This document shows, one piece after another, positions 32,018 through 41,421 of a stretch of 46,445 bases of DNA. This DNA is from Thermanaerothrix sp. (GTDB lineage: Bacteria > Synergistota > Synergistia > Synergistales > Synergistaceae), in NCBI GenBank assembly GCA_026417795.1, contig JAOACP010000015.1, positions 1 through 46,445 on the forward strand, written 5' to 3'. The stretch's first letter is position 1. Each line of letters starts with the position of its first letter. A model generated the notes under the pieces. The model was given only the letters and a program-made list of their open reading frames with translations. It was not told where the DNA came from and did not search any database. A program made the translations under genes and the position numbers.

Positions 32018-33037
32018 TTGGAACACCGGGTTGCCCTTTTGGGCTGCGGCAACGTAGGGAAGGCTCTGGTGAGCATGTTGGCCCGCAAGCGGGATTACCT
32101 GAAGGTACGGTACGGCATAGACGTTAAGCTGACCTACGTGGGAGACGTAAGGTGCGGATCCGCCATGGACAAGGCGGGGCTGGATGAAGACAAGATCTTG
32201 CGGGGCCTTTCATCGGGCAAGCTGCCGGATCCCTTCGGTGCAATGCCATTGGAAGAGGTAATCCGGCAAAGCGGAGCCACCATAGTGGCGGATGCCACCC
32301 CCACCAACCTGGAAAGCGGCGAACCGGGGCTATCCCACGCAAGGTGCGCCCTGTCTTCCGGCGCCCACTTCGTCACCACAAGCAAGGGCCCCCTGGCGGT
32401 GGCGGCCAGGGAGCTGGAGGAGACCGCCAGGAAGAACGGCCTTTCGTTCCGCTACGAGGGAGCGGTGATGAGCGGAACTCCTCTTATCAGGCTCATCCGG
32501 GAGGATCTGGCGGGCTGCAGCGTCAAGTCCGTGGAAGGGATACTGAACGGCACCACCAACTACATGCTCTGCCGGATGGAAGAGGGCCTTTCTTACAGCG
32601 AGGCCCTCAAGGAGGCCCAGGAGATGGGTTACGCCGAGGCGGACCCCACCGCTGACGTGGAGGGCTTCGATGCGGCGGTCAAGCTCTGCGTGCTGTCATG
32701 GGTTGCCTTTGGAATGGAGCTCAAGGTGGGACAGGTGGAGAGAACCGGCATATCCGGCCTCACCCCGGAGCACATCCAAGGAGCGAAACAGGCAGGAAGG
32801 TCATTTAAGCTGATAGCATCCCTTCAGATGGAAGGAGGGGAGGTCAAGGCAAAGGTGGCGCCGGTGGAGATATCAAGAGACCACCCCCTTTTCGGGGTAA
32901 GGGGGGCCCTCAACGCCGCCACCATAACCACCGACCACTTAGGCAAGGTAACGGTATCGGGCCCCGGCGCGGGCAGGGACGAGACCGCCCAGGCGCTGCT
33001 CTCGGATATCATATCGGTGGCGAAGACAAAAATATAA
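32018..33037 (+). CDS. hom: Homoserine dehydrogenase, short form
   Basis: 339 residues from TTG 32018, preceded by GAGGAGGCGAGG. NAD(P)-binding loop LLGCGNVGKALV at residues 6-17, then the catalytic domain with KGPLAVAAREL, ILNGTTNYML and GYAEADPTADVEGFDAAVK, the homoserine dehydrogenase signature with the catalytic Lys and Asp/Glu residues. No C-terminal ACT domain, so no direct threonine feedback site is seen. It reduces aspartate semialdehyde to homoserine for threonine and methionine synthesis. It starts 52 bases after the NlpC/P60 gene; neither thrC nor thrB follows. Confidence 0.95.
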   Translation: MEHRVALLGCGNVGKALVSMLARKRDYLKVRYGIDVKLTYVGDVRCGSAMDKAGLDEDKILRGLSSGKLPDPFGAMPLEEVIRQSGATIVADATPTNLESGEPGLSHARCALSSGAHFVTTSKGPLAVAARELEETARKNGLSFRYEGAVMSGTPLIRLIREDLAGCSVKSVEGILNGTTNYMLCRMEEGLSYSEALKEAQEMGYAEADPTADVEGFDAAVKLCVLSWVAFGMELKVGQVERTGISGLTPEHIQGAKQAGRSFKLIASLQMEGGEVKAKVAPVEISRDHPLFGVRGALNAATITTDHLGKVTVSGPGAGRDETAQALLSDIISVAKTKI

Positions 33038-33103
33038 AAAACTACCCAAACTATAGAAAGTTGACTATAATTATATCAGCTTATCCGGCAGGGAGTGGTT
33101 GCG

Positions 33104-33829
33104 ATGATATCCACGAAGGGATTGTGCAGGGTTCTCCTTGCGGTGTTCCTCTTGGCATCCGCTGGAACCTGGCAAGCCATGGGAGAGGAGTACCAAGTGC
33201 CAGACGAGGCGCTGGACGAGGGGCTGGAGGCTGCGGTAAGGTCCATGACGGGGCTTGGCATCCCCCAGGACGTGGCGGAAAGGGCCGCCTACGGGCAGAG
33301 GGTAGCTTTGGAGGCCACCATAAGGGCCCAGATCAGGACCGCGGAGACGCTGCAGGGGGTGCCGGGGCAGGCGGTTAAAAGCATGGTCATGGAGACCGCC
33401 AGGTACTCGGGGCAGCACATGGGGGAGGCCCTAGCCGGGGCGGTGTCGTCCTACGGCCTCCAGGAGGCTACCCGGGCCGCCATGTCGGTGGCCTCAGCCG
33501 TAAGGAGCGGGATGGACGTGAAGGACGCGGCGGAGATGCTCTCCTCCATGGCAAGGTCGGGGTACACCGCCGACGAGGCCCTAAAGGTCATGGCCCATGT
33601 GAAGGAAAAGCTTCAGTCCCTTCCCCAAGGGGAAAGGGAGACCTTGATGGCCCATGTTAAGGTGATGATCAAGGAGCGGGTGAGGACACAGCAGATGCTG
33701 AGCTCCGTTGAAGCCCAATCGGGCAAGGGATTGGCCCTGGGTAAGGGGAATAATCCCCAAAAGGGCGCCACAGACCAACCTGGCGGCGGCAACGGAGGCG
33801 GAAACGGCAAGGGCGGCAAGGGCAACTAA
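33104..33829 (+). CDS. Secreted hypothetical protein with Gly/Asn/Lys-rich tail
   Basis: 241 residues from ATG 33104 (GGGAGTG upstream). A signal peptide ends near QAMG. The body is wholly helical, Ala- and Met-rich, with irregular repeats of the type AAxxMSSMARSGYTADEAL. The last 30 residues are a basic, low-complexity run ending GGGNGGGNGKGGKGN. No domain recognised. An AT-rich upstream patch holds a perfect TATAAT (33066-33071), suggesting its own promoter. A very strong terminator follows. Probably an envelope or secreted helical protein of restricted distribution. Confidence 0.7.
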   Translation: MISTKGLCRVLLAVFLLASAGTWQAMGEEYQVPDEALDEGLEAAVRSMTGLGIPQDVAERAAYGQRVALEATIRAQIRTAETLQGVPGQAVKSMVMETARYSGQHMGEALAGAVSSYGLQEATRAAMSVASAVRSGMDVKDAAEMLSSMARSGYTADEALKVMAHVKEKLQSLPQGERETLMAHVKVMIKERVRTQQMLSSVEAQSGKGLALGKGNNPQKGATDQPGGGNGGGNGKGGKGN

Positions 33830-33876
33830 CCGCTCAAACAAAGGATGAAAACCTGGTCGAACTACCACAAAATCAA

Positions 33877-33914
33877 AAAGACGGGAAGAGGGACAGCTCC
33901 CTCTTCCCGTCTTT
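33877..33914. terminator. Very strong bidirectional terminator
   Basis: AAAGACGGGAAGAGGGA (33877-33893) and TCCCTCTTCCCGTCTTT (33898-33914) are perfect 17-base inverted repeats around a 4-base loop, with A-runs on one side and T-runs on the other, so it works on both strands between convergent genes. Confidence 0.9.
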
Positions 33915-33948
33915 GCTGATAAAGCTCAACGAAACAACCAACCAGGGA

Positions 33949-34869
33949 TCACTTGGCAGGGCGAACCTCTACCGACCACTCGGGGCCCGACGAAACCTTG
34001 AACTTTTCGGCAAAGCTGTCCATGTTGAGGGCCAACGACAGGTTCATCAGGCTGTTATAGTACAGCAACGGCTCCCCTTCCGGCACGTCTCCAAAGGTGT
34101 TCACAAATGGGACCCTTCCGCGGTAAACCTCCTTGCCATCTTTTAAAATCCTTACGTCGTAAAGCTTGCCCTTGCTGGGCTTTAGGAGGCCAAACACACC
34201 CTCTCCAATGTTGGTCCAAACGTTTCCATACTGAACGTCTAGGACAGGTATGGTACCATAGGCCGCCCCATCCCTCACCTCAGCCCTCTGATAGGGTATC
34301 CTCACCACATCTTTTTTGAGAACCGGCCCCACCTCTTCAAAAGTTATCTTGCCTGAAGCCAGCTTGGCTCCGGTATAGGCAAAAAGGTCCCTTCCATGGA
34401 ACGTATAAGACCTCTCGGAGCCCTTTCTCATGTGTTTGGCCTGATCTATGACCCTTACCTCCGCAAGTCCCACAGAATCGGCAAGCAACGTAAGGGTTCC
34501 GTTGTCCGGGGTAACCACATACCTGCCATCCTTCGTCCTGGCTACAACCGGCTTCCGGTCCGTGCCAACCCCTGGATCCACAACCGACACGAACACCGTG
34601 CCCTCCGGCCAATACTGAACGGTCTGAAACAACCGGTATGAGGCCTCCCATATGGAATAGGGCGGTATCTCATGGGTAAGGTCATACATGGGAAGCTTTG
34701 GGTCCTCCCCAAAAGCCACTCCCTTCATTGCAGAGACGGCACCATCCTTGAGCCCAAAGTCCGTCTGGAAGACCAACGCGGAGCCCGCCTCTCCAACACA
34801 GGCAAAGACGGCCACCAGCAACATTGAGAAAAGAAACAGCCTGCCCTTCTTGAACAAACTCCTTAACAT
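33949..34869 (-). CDS. Exported SAM hydrolase/chlorinase-family protein (DUF62)
   Basis: 306 residues. The N-terminus is a signal peptide (LFLFSMLLVAVFACVGEAGS), possibly a borderline lipobox at Cys24. The mature part is a full SAM hydroxide adenosyltransferase: TDFGLKDG, VVDPGVGTDR (Asp and Arg of the water-activating triad, 7 apart), TPDNG, FHGRDLFAYTGAKLASG (the triad His) and YGNVWTN. Cytosolic relatives split S-adenosylmethionine to adenosine and methionine. An exported version with an intact site is unusual. It is last in the minus-strand unit, 42 bases after the DUF4403 gene. GGAGGT precedes the ATG by 8 bases. Confidence 0.88.
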   Translation of the reverse strand: MLRSLFKKGRLFLFSMLLVAVFACVGEAGSALVFQTDFGLKDGAVSAMKGVAFGEDPKLPMYDLTHEIPPYSIWEASYRLFQTVQYWPEGTVFVSVVDPGVGTDRKPVVARTKDGRYVVTPDNGTLTLLADSVGLAEVRVIDQAKHMRKGSERSYTFHGRDLFAYTGAKLASGKITFEEVGPVLKKDVVRIPYQRAEVRDGAAYGTIPVLDVQYGNVWTNIGEGVFGLLKPSKGKLYDVRILKDGKEVYRGRVPFVNTFGDVPEGEPLLYYNSLMNLSLALNMDSFAEKFKVSSGPEWSVEVRPAK

Positions 34870-34911
34870 ACCTCCTCACCTCCATATTAAATTAATCCGC
34901 TGATACCATCC

Positions 34912-36252
34912 CTAGCGGATAGACACCGCCAGAACTCCTTGGGCCTGCACGTCCGCCCTGATGCCCTGTGAATCCGCCTTCACCCCTATGACGCCGAAGC
35001 TGGAAGGCCTGAAGTCCAGCTTCGCCCCGCCGTAGCTAAGACCGCTTAACGCCTTTGACAACCCCTTTTGAAGCTGATCCAGCTGATCCCCAATGGGGAA
35101 CCTCAAGACGTCCCGGAGGGAAGGAACCACCGAGTCGTTAAGGAACGCCAGGGACTCACCGCCGGCGCCGACCTCCACCGCCAGATCCTCCACCGACACG
35201 GTCCTGGTGGAGATATCGTAGAAGGGCCTGCCAAGGAAGTTAACCACCGAGTTGATGGCAGCTCCCTTGCCGTCGGTGCCTATGAGCTCCGCGCCAAGGA
35301 CAAACCGGTCCCCCCTTCCGGTCATCCCGAACCTCTCAAGCCTGGCCTTCCCGTCGTTCGGAAGGGGGATGTCCCTGGGGGTCCAGTTCCTGGCGATCAA
35401 AGAGTTGGCGAAAGCGTAGTGTATGGTGGCGGGAAGTATAACCCGGAAAGAGCCGTCCCCCCTCCCGGAGACCAGATCGGGCAACGGCCTTGCCACCGGC
35501 CTCCCGGGAAAGGCGCCGCCCACCACCTTCATCCTCGCGTCCAGGCCGGCGGCCATGAACACCCCGCCGCCGTTGACCTCCAACGGGGTTGCCCAAAACC
35601 TCTCGGGGTTCATCACAAGCCAAAGTATGTCCCCTTCCCCTATGCTCAAGGGCTTAGAGATATGGTTCCAAAGCTCCTGGGCCCGGCGCTTTAACGCCAA
35701 CCGTTCGTTGAGGACCACATCTATCCTGCCCTTCTTCTGGTCCACCCAATCCCTTACAACTCGGTCCGCCACGGGCTGAAAGGAAATCCTCAAGCCCATC
35801 ATGTTAATCGCCGGCGGCTTGCGCCAAGATATCCTCACCTTGGGATCCGTGGATATCCTCCAGTCGGGCAACACCCTGGGCTTGGCCACCACGGTGGCCA
35901 GCATCTCCCCGTCGGCGTTGGCGGATAAGGGAAGGCCCATGGAGCCTCCTGAGAAGGTGGCGGTAAAGTAAAGGGGCACGTCCATGGCCACCGAATCCCC
36001 CTCCCGGCGAACCACGGGACGACCCTTTCGTATTATCACGTACTTCACGGAACCGGAGAGGGCCCCCTGGGAAAAGGACTCCCGGCCCTCGACCCTCATG
36101 GGAAGCCTGGAATCCGCCAGATCCGCAAGGTTAGCATAGGTGGCCTCAAACCTCACGGATATCTGAGACAACGTGCCGTCCCCCTGCTCCGCAAAGGCGG
36201 GGGCGAAGGATGCCAACAACATGCAGCACAACGACAGGAACATCTTCTTCAT
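34912..36252 (-). CDS. Exported DUF4403 family protein
   Basis: 446 residues from ATG 36252, which begins a signal peptide (KKMFLSLCCMLLASFAPAFA). The mature protein is beta-rich with paired domains (about 25-215 and 215-430), matching DUF4403: an opening ISVRFEATYANLADLAD, a central NERLALKRRAQELWNHISKP, and AGLDARMKVV. Proteins of this group resemble tubular lipid-binding folds, but the function is unproven. AAGGAGG stands 16 bases upstream with a closer AAAGG, so the start could be nearby. It follows recD2 by 5 bases and precedes the exported SAM-hydrolase gene. Confidence 0.8.
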   Translation of the reverse strand: MKKMFLSLCCMLLASFAPAFAEQGDGTLSQISVRFEATYANLADLADSRLPMRVEGRESFSQGALSGSVKYVIIRKGRPVVRREGDSVAMDVPLYFTATFSGGSMGLPLSANADGEMLATVVAKPRVLPDWRISTDPKVRISWRKPPAINMMGLRISFQPVADRVVRDWVDQKKGRIDVVLNERLALKRRAQELWNHISKPLSIGEGDILWLVMNPERFWATPLEVNGGGVFMAAGLDARMKVVGGAFPGRPVARPLPDLVSGRGDGSFRVILPATIHYAFANSLIARNWTPRDIPLPNDGKARLERFGMTGRGDRFVLGAELIGTDGKGAAINSVVNFLGRPFYDISTRTVSVEDLAVEVGAGGESLAFLNDSVVPSLRDVLRFPIGDQLDQLQKGLSKALSGLSYGGAKLDFRPSSFGVIGVKADSQGIRADVQAQGVLAVSIR

Positions 36253-36257
36253 AGCCT

Positions 36258-38426
36258 TTATAAACTTCCTCCTTTTAACGATGAAAGGCGCCACCTCAGC
36301 GCCCCGTACCTGCGCACGTCGGACTTGGCGTTGACCGCCATGGAAACCGCCCTGCGGGATCCCACAAGGACCGCCAGCCGCTTGGCCCTGGTAAGGGCGG
36401 TATATAGCAAGTTCCGCCTCAACATGGAGGCGTGCTGGGGCAATATGGGCACCACCACCGCGGGATACTCGCTGCCCTGGGATTTGTGGATGGTCAGCGC
36501 GTAAGCCAAGGCGATGCTCCGCTCCCCGTCGGGCCCCAGCTTTACGGGCCGCCCCTCGAAATCCAAGACCAGCCCATCCCCATGGGCTTCTCTTACAATA
36601 CCTATGTCACCGTTGTATATATCAAGATCGTAATCGTTCCTAAGCTGTATGACCTTGTCTCCCCTTCGTATTGCCCCCTCTCCCCGCCTTAGGGGCTCAC
36701 CGGAGGGGTTCAGCACCTCCTGCAGCTTAAGACAAAGCGCCCTTGCCCCCACGTCTCCCTTGTGCATAGGGGTGAGCACCTGAACATCCCACATGGGATC
36801 AAGCCCCGTTCGTCTGGGTATCTCGTAACCCACTAACTCCGCCACAAGCTCCGCCGCCGCGATGGGGTCCTCTTCCTCCACGAAGGCGAAGTCAAACCCA
36901 TCGTCCAACGAGGGCATATCCAGCTCCTCACCCCGGAGAATGCGGTAGGAGTTGCTGACCACCAGGCTCTGCCCCGCCTGCCTGAAAACTCCGCTAAGCT
37001 CCACCTTGGGCACCGCCCCGGAGGAGATCAGGTCGTTCAGCACCGTACCGGGACCTATGGAAGGCAGCTGGTTGCAGTCCCCCACCAGGACAAGGGAACA
37101 CCCCTCCCCAAGGGCCGACAGAAGACCGTGGAACAGCGGAAGGTCCACCATGGAGAACTCGTCAACCATCACCACGTCCGCTTCCAACGGCGCTCCCCTG
37201 CCCCTCTGGAAGCCGCCGGACCTAGGGTCATACCCCAAGGCCCGGTGGATCGTGCTGGCCTCCAATCCGGTGACCTCACTCATCCTCTTGGCCGCCCTCC
37301 CGGTGGGGGCCATAAGGAGCACCTCAAGCCCCATGGATTGGCAAAGGGCGGTGGTGAAGCGAAGCAAAGTGGTCTTGCCTGTGCCAGGGCCGCCGGTTAT
37401 CACGAATATCCTGTGGGAAAGGGCCCCCTTCACCGCCTCCCGTTGGGCATCCTCAAGGGTCATTCCCCATTGGGCCTCCAGGGCGGAGATCATAAGATCC
37501 AGCTCACGCTTAAGCCTGGGTCCTCCGGAGGCGGCCAAGTCCTTGACGGCCCTGGCTACCTCCTCCTCCGCCCTTTTAAGGAGCGGATGGTAAACGCACT
37601 CCATGCCGCCAAGGTTCTCCACCTCAAGGGTTCCCATCTGACACAGGAACTTCAGCCGCTGGGGCAACAGCTCCCCCTTCACGTTGAGGAGCCTCTCAGC
37701 AGCCCTTAAAAGCTCCTCCTCGGGCAGCATGGAGTGCCCATCTTCAATGGAACGCCTGAGCACGAACATAAGGCCCGCGTCCAGCCTCTCGGGGGCGTGA
37801 TCGTCAAACCCGATGGTCTTGGCTATCTGATCCGCAGTGACAAACCCTATGCCCTTCACATCATAGGCCAGCTGATAGGGGTTGCTCCTTATCACCTGGG
37901 GGGCCAGGTCGCCGTAGGCGCAAAATATCCGATCCGACATGGAGAAACCTATGCCGTACTCCATGATCTCCATCATCACACCGCGCCTTTGCCGGTGTTC
38001 CTCCCATCGCTTTCGGATCTCCTCCAACCGTTTAGGCCCCACGCCAGGTATATCAAGAAGCCGCTCCGGCTGGTTGTCCAGCACCTCCAGCGTATCAGCC
38101 CCGAAGGCCTCCACGATGCGCCTGGCAACCGAAGGGCCAACCCCCGGCAGCAGCCCGGAGGACAGGTATCTAACCAATCCTTCCTCGGAAACCGGCATCT
38201 CCACGTGAAGCTTCTCGGCCCGGAACTGAAGGCCGTAACGCTGGTGGGTTACCCACCTTCCCCACAGGGACAGCCGTTCCCCAGCCATGATCTGGGGGAA
38301 GGAGCCTACCACCGTCACCGTTTCTCCTTCTGTGGTGGCCACCTTGGCCACGGTGTACCCGGCAAGATCGTCCCTGTAGGATACCTCCAGGACCTCTCCC
38401 CTTATCCTGTCAAGGTCCAAGTCCAA
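36258..38426 (-). CDS. recD2: RecD2-type DNA helicase
   Basis: 722 residues, TTG start just after the upstream stop. An N-terminal OB-like part precedes helix-hairpin-helix motifs (LLPGVGPSVARRIVEAFG, IPGVGPKRLEEI, about 95-140). The SF1 helicase core follows: GGPGTGKTTLL near residue 350, VVMVDEFSMVD, LVGDCNQLPSIGPG, then a UvrD/SH3-like insert, ALTIHKSQGSEYPAVVV and LLYTALTRAKR. RecD2 acts without RecBC, unwinding 5' to 3' in repair or replication restart. It sits 3 bases after the cysteine desulfidase gene. Confidence 0.94.
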   Translation of the reverse strand: MDLDLDRIRGEVLEVSYRDDLAGYTVAKVATTEGETVTVVGSFPQIMAGERLSLWGRWVTHQRYGLQFRAEKLHVEMPVSEEGLVRYLSSGLLPGVGPSVARRIVEAFGADTLEVLDNQPERLLDIPGVGPKRLEEIRKRWEEHRQRRGVMMEIMEYGIGFSMSDRIFCAYGDLAPQVIRSNPYQLAYDVKGIGFVTADQIAKTIGFDDHAPERLDAGLMFVLRRSIEDGHSMLPEEELLRAAERLLNVKGELLPQRLKFLCQMGTLEVENLGGMECVYHPLLKRAEEEVARAVKDLAASGGPRLKRELDLMISALEAQWGMTLEDAQREAVKGALSHRIFVITGGPGTGKTTLLRFTTALCQSMGLEVLLMAPTGRAAKRMSEVTGLEASTIHRALGYDPRSGGFQRGRGAPLEADVVMVDEFSMVDLPLFHGLLSALGEGCSLVLVGDCNQLPSIGPGTVLNDLISSGAVPKVELSGVFRQAGQSLVVSNSYRILRGEELDMPSLDDGFDFAFVEEEDPIAAAELVAELVGYEIPRRTGLDPMWDVQVLTPMHKGDVGARALCLKLQEVLNPSGEPLRRGEGAIRRGDKVIQLRNDYDLDIYNGDIGIVREAHGDGLVLDFEGRPVKLGPDGERSIALAYALTIHKSQGSEYPAVVVPILPQHASMLRRNLLYTALTRAKRLAVLVGSRRAVSMAVNAKSDVRRYGALRWRLSSLKGGSL

Positions 38427-38429
38427 CCC

Positions 38430-39737
38430 CTAAACCCCCCCGCCAAGGCCGGCGAAGGACCGATCCAGTATGCCTATGATGACCTTGTCAACGTCCCTCA
38501 TGCCCTCCTGGTTCACCCTTGCCACGTTCTCCACCGAGGCCTCGAAGGCGCTGGAAAGCACCCCCTGGGGCTTGCAAAGAGACAATCCGGAGGCAGCCAT
38601 CCTCGCGGCTAAGTACGCCTCGTGGGAGCCGGTGCCCACCTTGAGGGCGCAGCTCTCCTTGGCGCCGTCGCACAGCATGCCCGCCAGGTTCGCCAGCACC
38701 ATCTCCATGGCGGACTGAACCCTTTGAACATCACCGCCCAACAAAAGACACATCCCCGCCGCAGCGCCGGCTCCCGCGGCCACGGAACAGCCGCAAACGG
38801 GCGAAAGCCGGCCAAGGCGCCGCTTCACAAAGCTGGTGGACAGGTGGCTCAACGCCAAGGCCCTGGCCGTCTGCTCCCTGGAACAACCCAGCTCCTTCCC
38901 CAACATGGCCACCGGAAGTATGGCGGTTATCCCGTGGTTCCCGCTGCCCGCGCTGCTCATCACCGGCATCTGAACGCCCCACATGCGGCTGTCCGCCGCG
39001 GCGGTGGCGGTGGCCCTTATCCTAAGCCCCAGGTCCCCCTGAGACGCCTCCATGATGCACCTTCCCATCCCCAAGGAACGGCCGTCCCCCGAAAGACCTA
39101 CCTCCGCCACCGCCATGTTCATCTCCACGCCCCGGAACAGAAACTCCTGATCCTCAAGGTCCATCTGATCCAACATGGCAAAAACGTCGGGGTAGAATTC
39201 CGGCAAGTCATGGTCCCCGCCTAAGGCCCCGGAACCGGCGCTGGCGCTTTCATCCTCTTCATATACCACCCGGCCGTCCAACATGACCTTGGCTATCCTG
39301 TCGTGGCTGCCCATGACGAGACAGACCGCCTTGTGGCTTGGGGTGAACACCGCGGAGAGCACGTATACCCCAGCTCGGCCGGGATCGCATACCACGCTCA
39401 CCCTTTCATCCTCAACCCACGCCCTGGCACGCTCCACGTCAGCCTCGGTGGTGTCCTTGAGCGCCTCAAGGCCATAGGAGGACTTGCCCACCAAGGCCCC
39501 CAAAGCGGCAGCCAAAGGGTTGCCCTTGGCGCCGTTGGCCCCGGGTATGCCCACCGCCATGCCGTTCTTGTAGATGCTGGAACTCACCGTCACCCGGACC
39601 GCCGCCACGTGCTCCCGATCGCTCAGCTCCTCACAGGCCCTGGCAACGCTCAAAGCCACCGCCCCAGGCTCCGTACACCCAAGGGCCGGACGCACCTCCC
39701 TGCGTAGGAACTCCTTAAGAGATATGGTCAAACGCAC
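38430..39737 (-). CDS. L-cysteine desulfidase family protein (UPF0597)
   Basis: 435 residues, the family length. Key cysteines: ALGCTEPGA near residue 20 (the catalytic Cys), SPVCGCSV, and CDGAKESC with the 7-residue spacing expected for two [4Fe-4S] cluster ligands in M. jannaschii CdsB (from memory). ENVARVNQEGM ends the pattern. It breaks cysteine to pyruvate, ammonia and sulfide with an oxygen-labile cluster, fitting an amino-acid-fermenting anaerobe; serine or other beta-substituted substrates are possible. GTG 39737 is used; a nearby TTG has a similar ribosome site. It lies 31 bases after the amidohydrolase. Confidence 0.9.
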   Translation of the reverse strand: MRLTISLKEFLRREVRPALGCTEPGAVALSVARACEELSDREHVAAVRVTVSSSIYKNGMAVGIPGANGAKGNPLAAALGALVGKSSYGLEALKDTTEADVERARAWVEDERVSVVCDPGRAGVYVLSAVFTPSHKAVCLVMGSHDRIAKVMLDGRVVYEEDESASAGSGALGGDHDLPEFYPDVFAMLDQMDLEDQEFLFRGVEMNMAVAEVGLSGDGRSLGMGRCIMEASQGDLGLRIRATATAAADSRMWGVQMPVMSSAGSGNHGITAILPVAMLGKELGCSREQTARALALSHLSTSFVKRRLGRLSPVCGCSVAAGAGAAAGMCLLLGGDVQRVQSAMEMVLANLAGMLCDGAKESCALKVGTGSHEAYLAARMAASGLSLCKPQGVLSSAFEASVENVARVNQEGMRDVDKVIIGILDRSFAGLGGGV

Positions 39738-39768
39738 CTACTCCCCTCATGAAAATCAGATCTCTTTT

Positions 39769-41385
39769 TCAACGAAGGTAACGGATCTTACCGCCGCACA
39801 CGGTAAGCCCCACCTCTATGCCGCCTATCCGATCCGAATCAACCCTGAAGGGGTCCTCCAACAGGGCTATGAAGTCCGCCGACTTCCCAACCTCCAAAGA
39901 ACCACGGCTCCTCCATCGGCCGCAAACCTTGGCGGCACCTCCGGTGTAAAGCCAGAAGGCCTCGGATATGTCCAGCCTCTGATGGGGCATCCACCCGTGC
40001 TCCGGCTCCCCGTGCAGGTCCTTGCGGGTCACCGCTATCCTTATGCCCTCCAAGGGGTCCGACATGCCATAGGGAGCATCTGACTCCCCGGAAAGAGCCA
40101 CTCCACGGTCCACCATGGCCTTCCACGCATAGCTGTTCCTGGCCCTGTCGGGCCCCAAACGGTCCAGTATTATCTTCCAATCGTTGGCCAAGAACAAGGG
40201 CTGTATGTCCGCCGTAACCCCCAGCTGCGCCATTCGGCCATAGAGATCGGGATCCCCCACCTGGCAGTGAAGAACCCTGGGCGGCAGGCCAGAGGAGTTC
40301 CCCACCCTAAGGGACTCAAAGGCCATCACCGCCTGGTCAAGGGCCCTGTCGCCGATGGCATGGCAGGCCACCTGACAGCCCAAGGGCTCCACAGCCCTCA
40401 TCAGGAACTCCAACTCCTCCTGGGTGAACGCCAGGAACCCCTTCTCCGAAGGGGCATCCCAATAGGGCTCCTTAAGGGCCGCGGTCCTAGCCCCTATGGT
40501 ACCGTCCAGCACCAGCTTAACCGGCCCTATCCCGCAGTACCTGGGTTTAACCGCCCTGAAGAGCCTTAGGGCCTCCTCCAACTCCTCAACGTCGGACCTT
40601 GAGCCTATCCTGAATATGAGGTCAACCCTCAAGGGAAGGCGCCCTTCCTTGTCCTCCTCCAGGTAGAACTCCGCCATCCGCTTGAGGCTTCCAAAGGCGG
40701 ACAGGTCATCGCTCTGAACCCACGTAACTCCCTTGGCAAGCAGCGCCTCGCAGGCCTTTTTCAGCCAGCGCCTTAGGTCCTCCTCGGAGGGCACCGGCAG
40801 TTTGGACCGCACCCACATAAGGGCCTCCTCACTCACAACCCCGTTGGGGACCCCGTCAGGGTCGGTCTCCACAAAGGGGCCCGCAATGCCGGGAGCGTCC
40901 ATGAGCCCAAGCTCCCTCAATCCCGCGGTATTAAGGACCCCCACGTGCCCGCAGGCCCTTTCGTAGAATATGGGCCTATGGCCGCTTATGAGGTCCAGGT
41001 CCCGACGGGTGGGGAATCGCCGCTCCTCCAAGGATTCCTGGTCCCATCCCCAACCAACGTGCCAACCGTTGGAAGGATCCGACTCCACTTCCTTGCGCCC
41101 CATCCCAACAATTTGAGATATGGAAGAGGCCCCCCGAAGGTCCAAGGACATCAGGGACCTTCCGTACTCCATAAGATGAAGGTGGGTGTCCCCAAAGGCG
41201 GGAAAGACGAAGGCCCCCTTAAGGTCAAGGAGGGTGGTCCTGTGATCACACCGGGCGATAACCTCCTCATCGCCTCCCACGAACTCCAGCACCCCGTCCC
41301 TGGCGAAAAGGGCCGTGGCCCTTCCGGGAGGCGCAAGGGGATAAACCACGCCGTTAATTATCCCTATGGTAGATCCTCGCTCCAT
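39769..41385 (-). CDS. YtcJ-like amidohydrolase
   Basis: 538 residues from ATG 41385, 9 bases after AGGGAG; an ATG at 41406 lies ahead of that site. Amidohydrolase-superfamily marks: FGDTHLHL (HxH metal pair), a GPVKLVLDGTIGARTAA block typical of the YtcJ group, ACHAIGDRA, VLHCQ and SGESDAPYG (metal Asp). The C-terminal composite domain ends RGSLEVGKSADFIALLEDP. These enzymes hydrolyse amide or carbamate bonds; no substrate is known for this group. It follows pepA by 36 bases, which suggests peptide or acyl-amino-acid breakdown. Confidence 0.9.
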   Translation of the reverse strand: MERGSTIGIINGVVYPLAPPGRATALFARDGVLEFVGGDEEVIARCDHRTTLLDLKGAFVFPAFGDTHLHLMEYGRSLMSLDLRGASSISQIVGMGRKEVESDPSNGWHVGWGWDQESLEERRFPTRRDLDLISGHRPIFYERACGHVGVLNTAGLRELGLMDAPGIAGPFVETDPDGVPNGVVSEEALMWVRSKLPVPSEEDLRRWLKKACEALLAKGVTWVQSDDLSAFGSLKRMAEFYLEEDKEGRLPLRVDLIFRIGSRSDVEELEEALRLFRAVKPRYCGIGPVKLVLDGTIGARTAALKEPYWDAPSEKGFLAFTQEELEFLMRAVEPLGCQVACHAIGDRALDQAVMAFESLRVGNSSGLPPRVLHCQVGDPDLYGRMAQLGVTADIQPLFLANDWKIILDRLGPDRARNSYAWKAMVDRGVALSGESDAPYGMSDPLEGIRIAVTRKDLHGEPEHGWMPHQRLDISEAFWLYTGGAAKVCGRWRSRGSLEVGKSADFIALLEDPFRVDSDRIGGIEVGLTVCGGKIRYLR

Positions 41386-41421
41386 GGGATTCATCTCCCT
41401 CTGCATTATTACAGAACTGAT

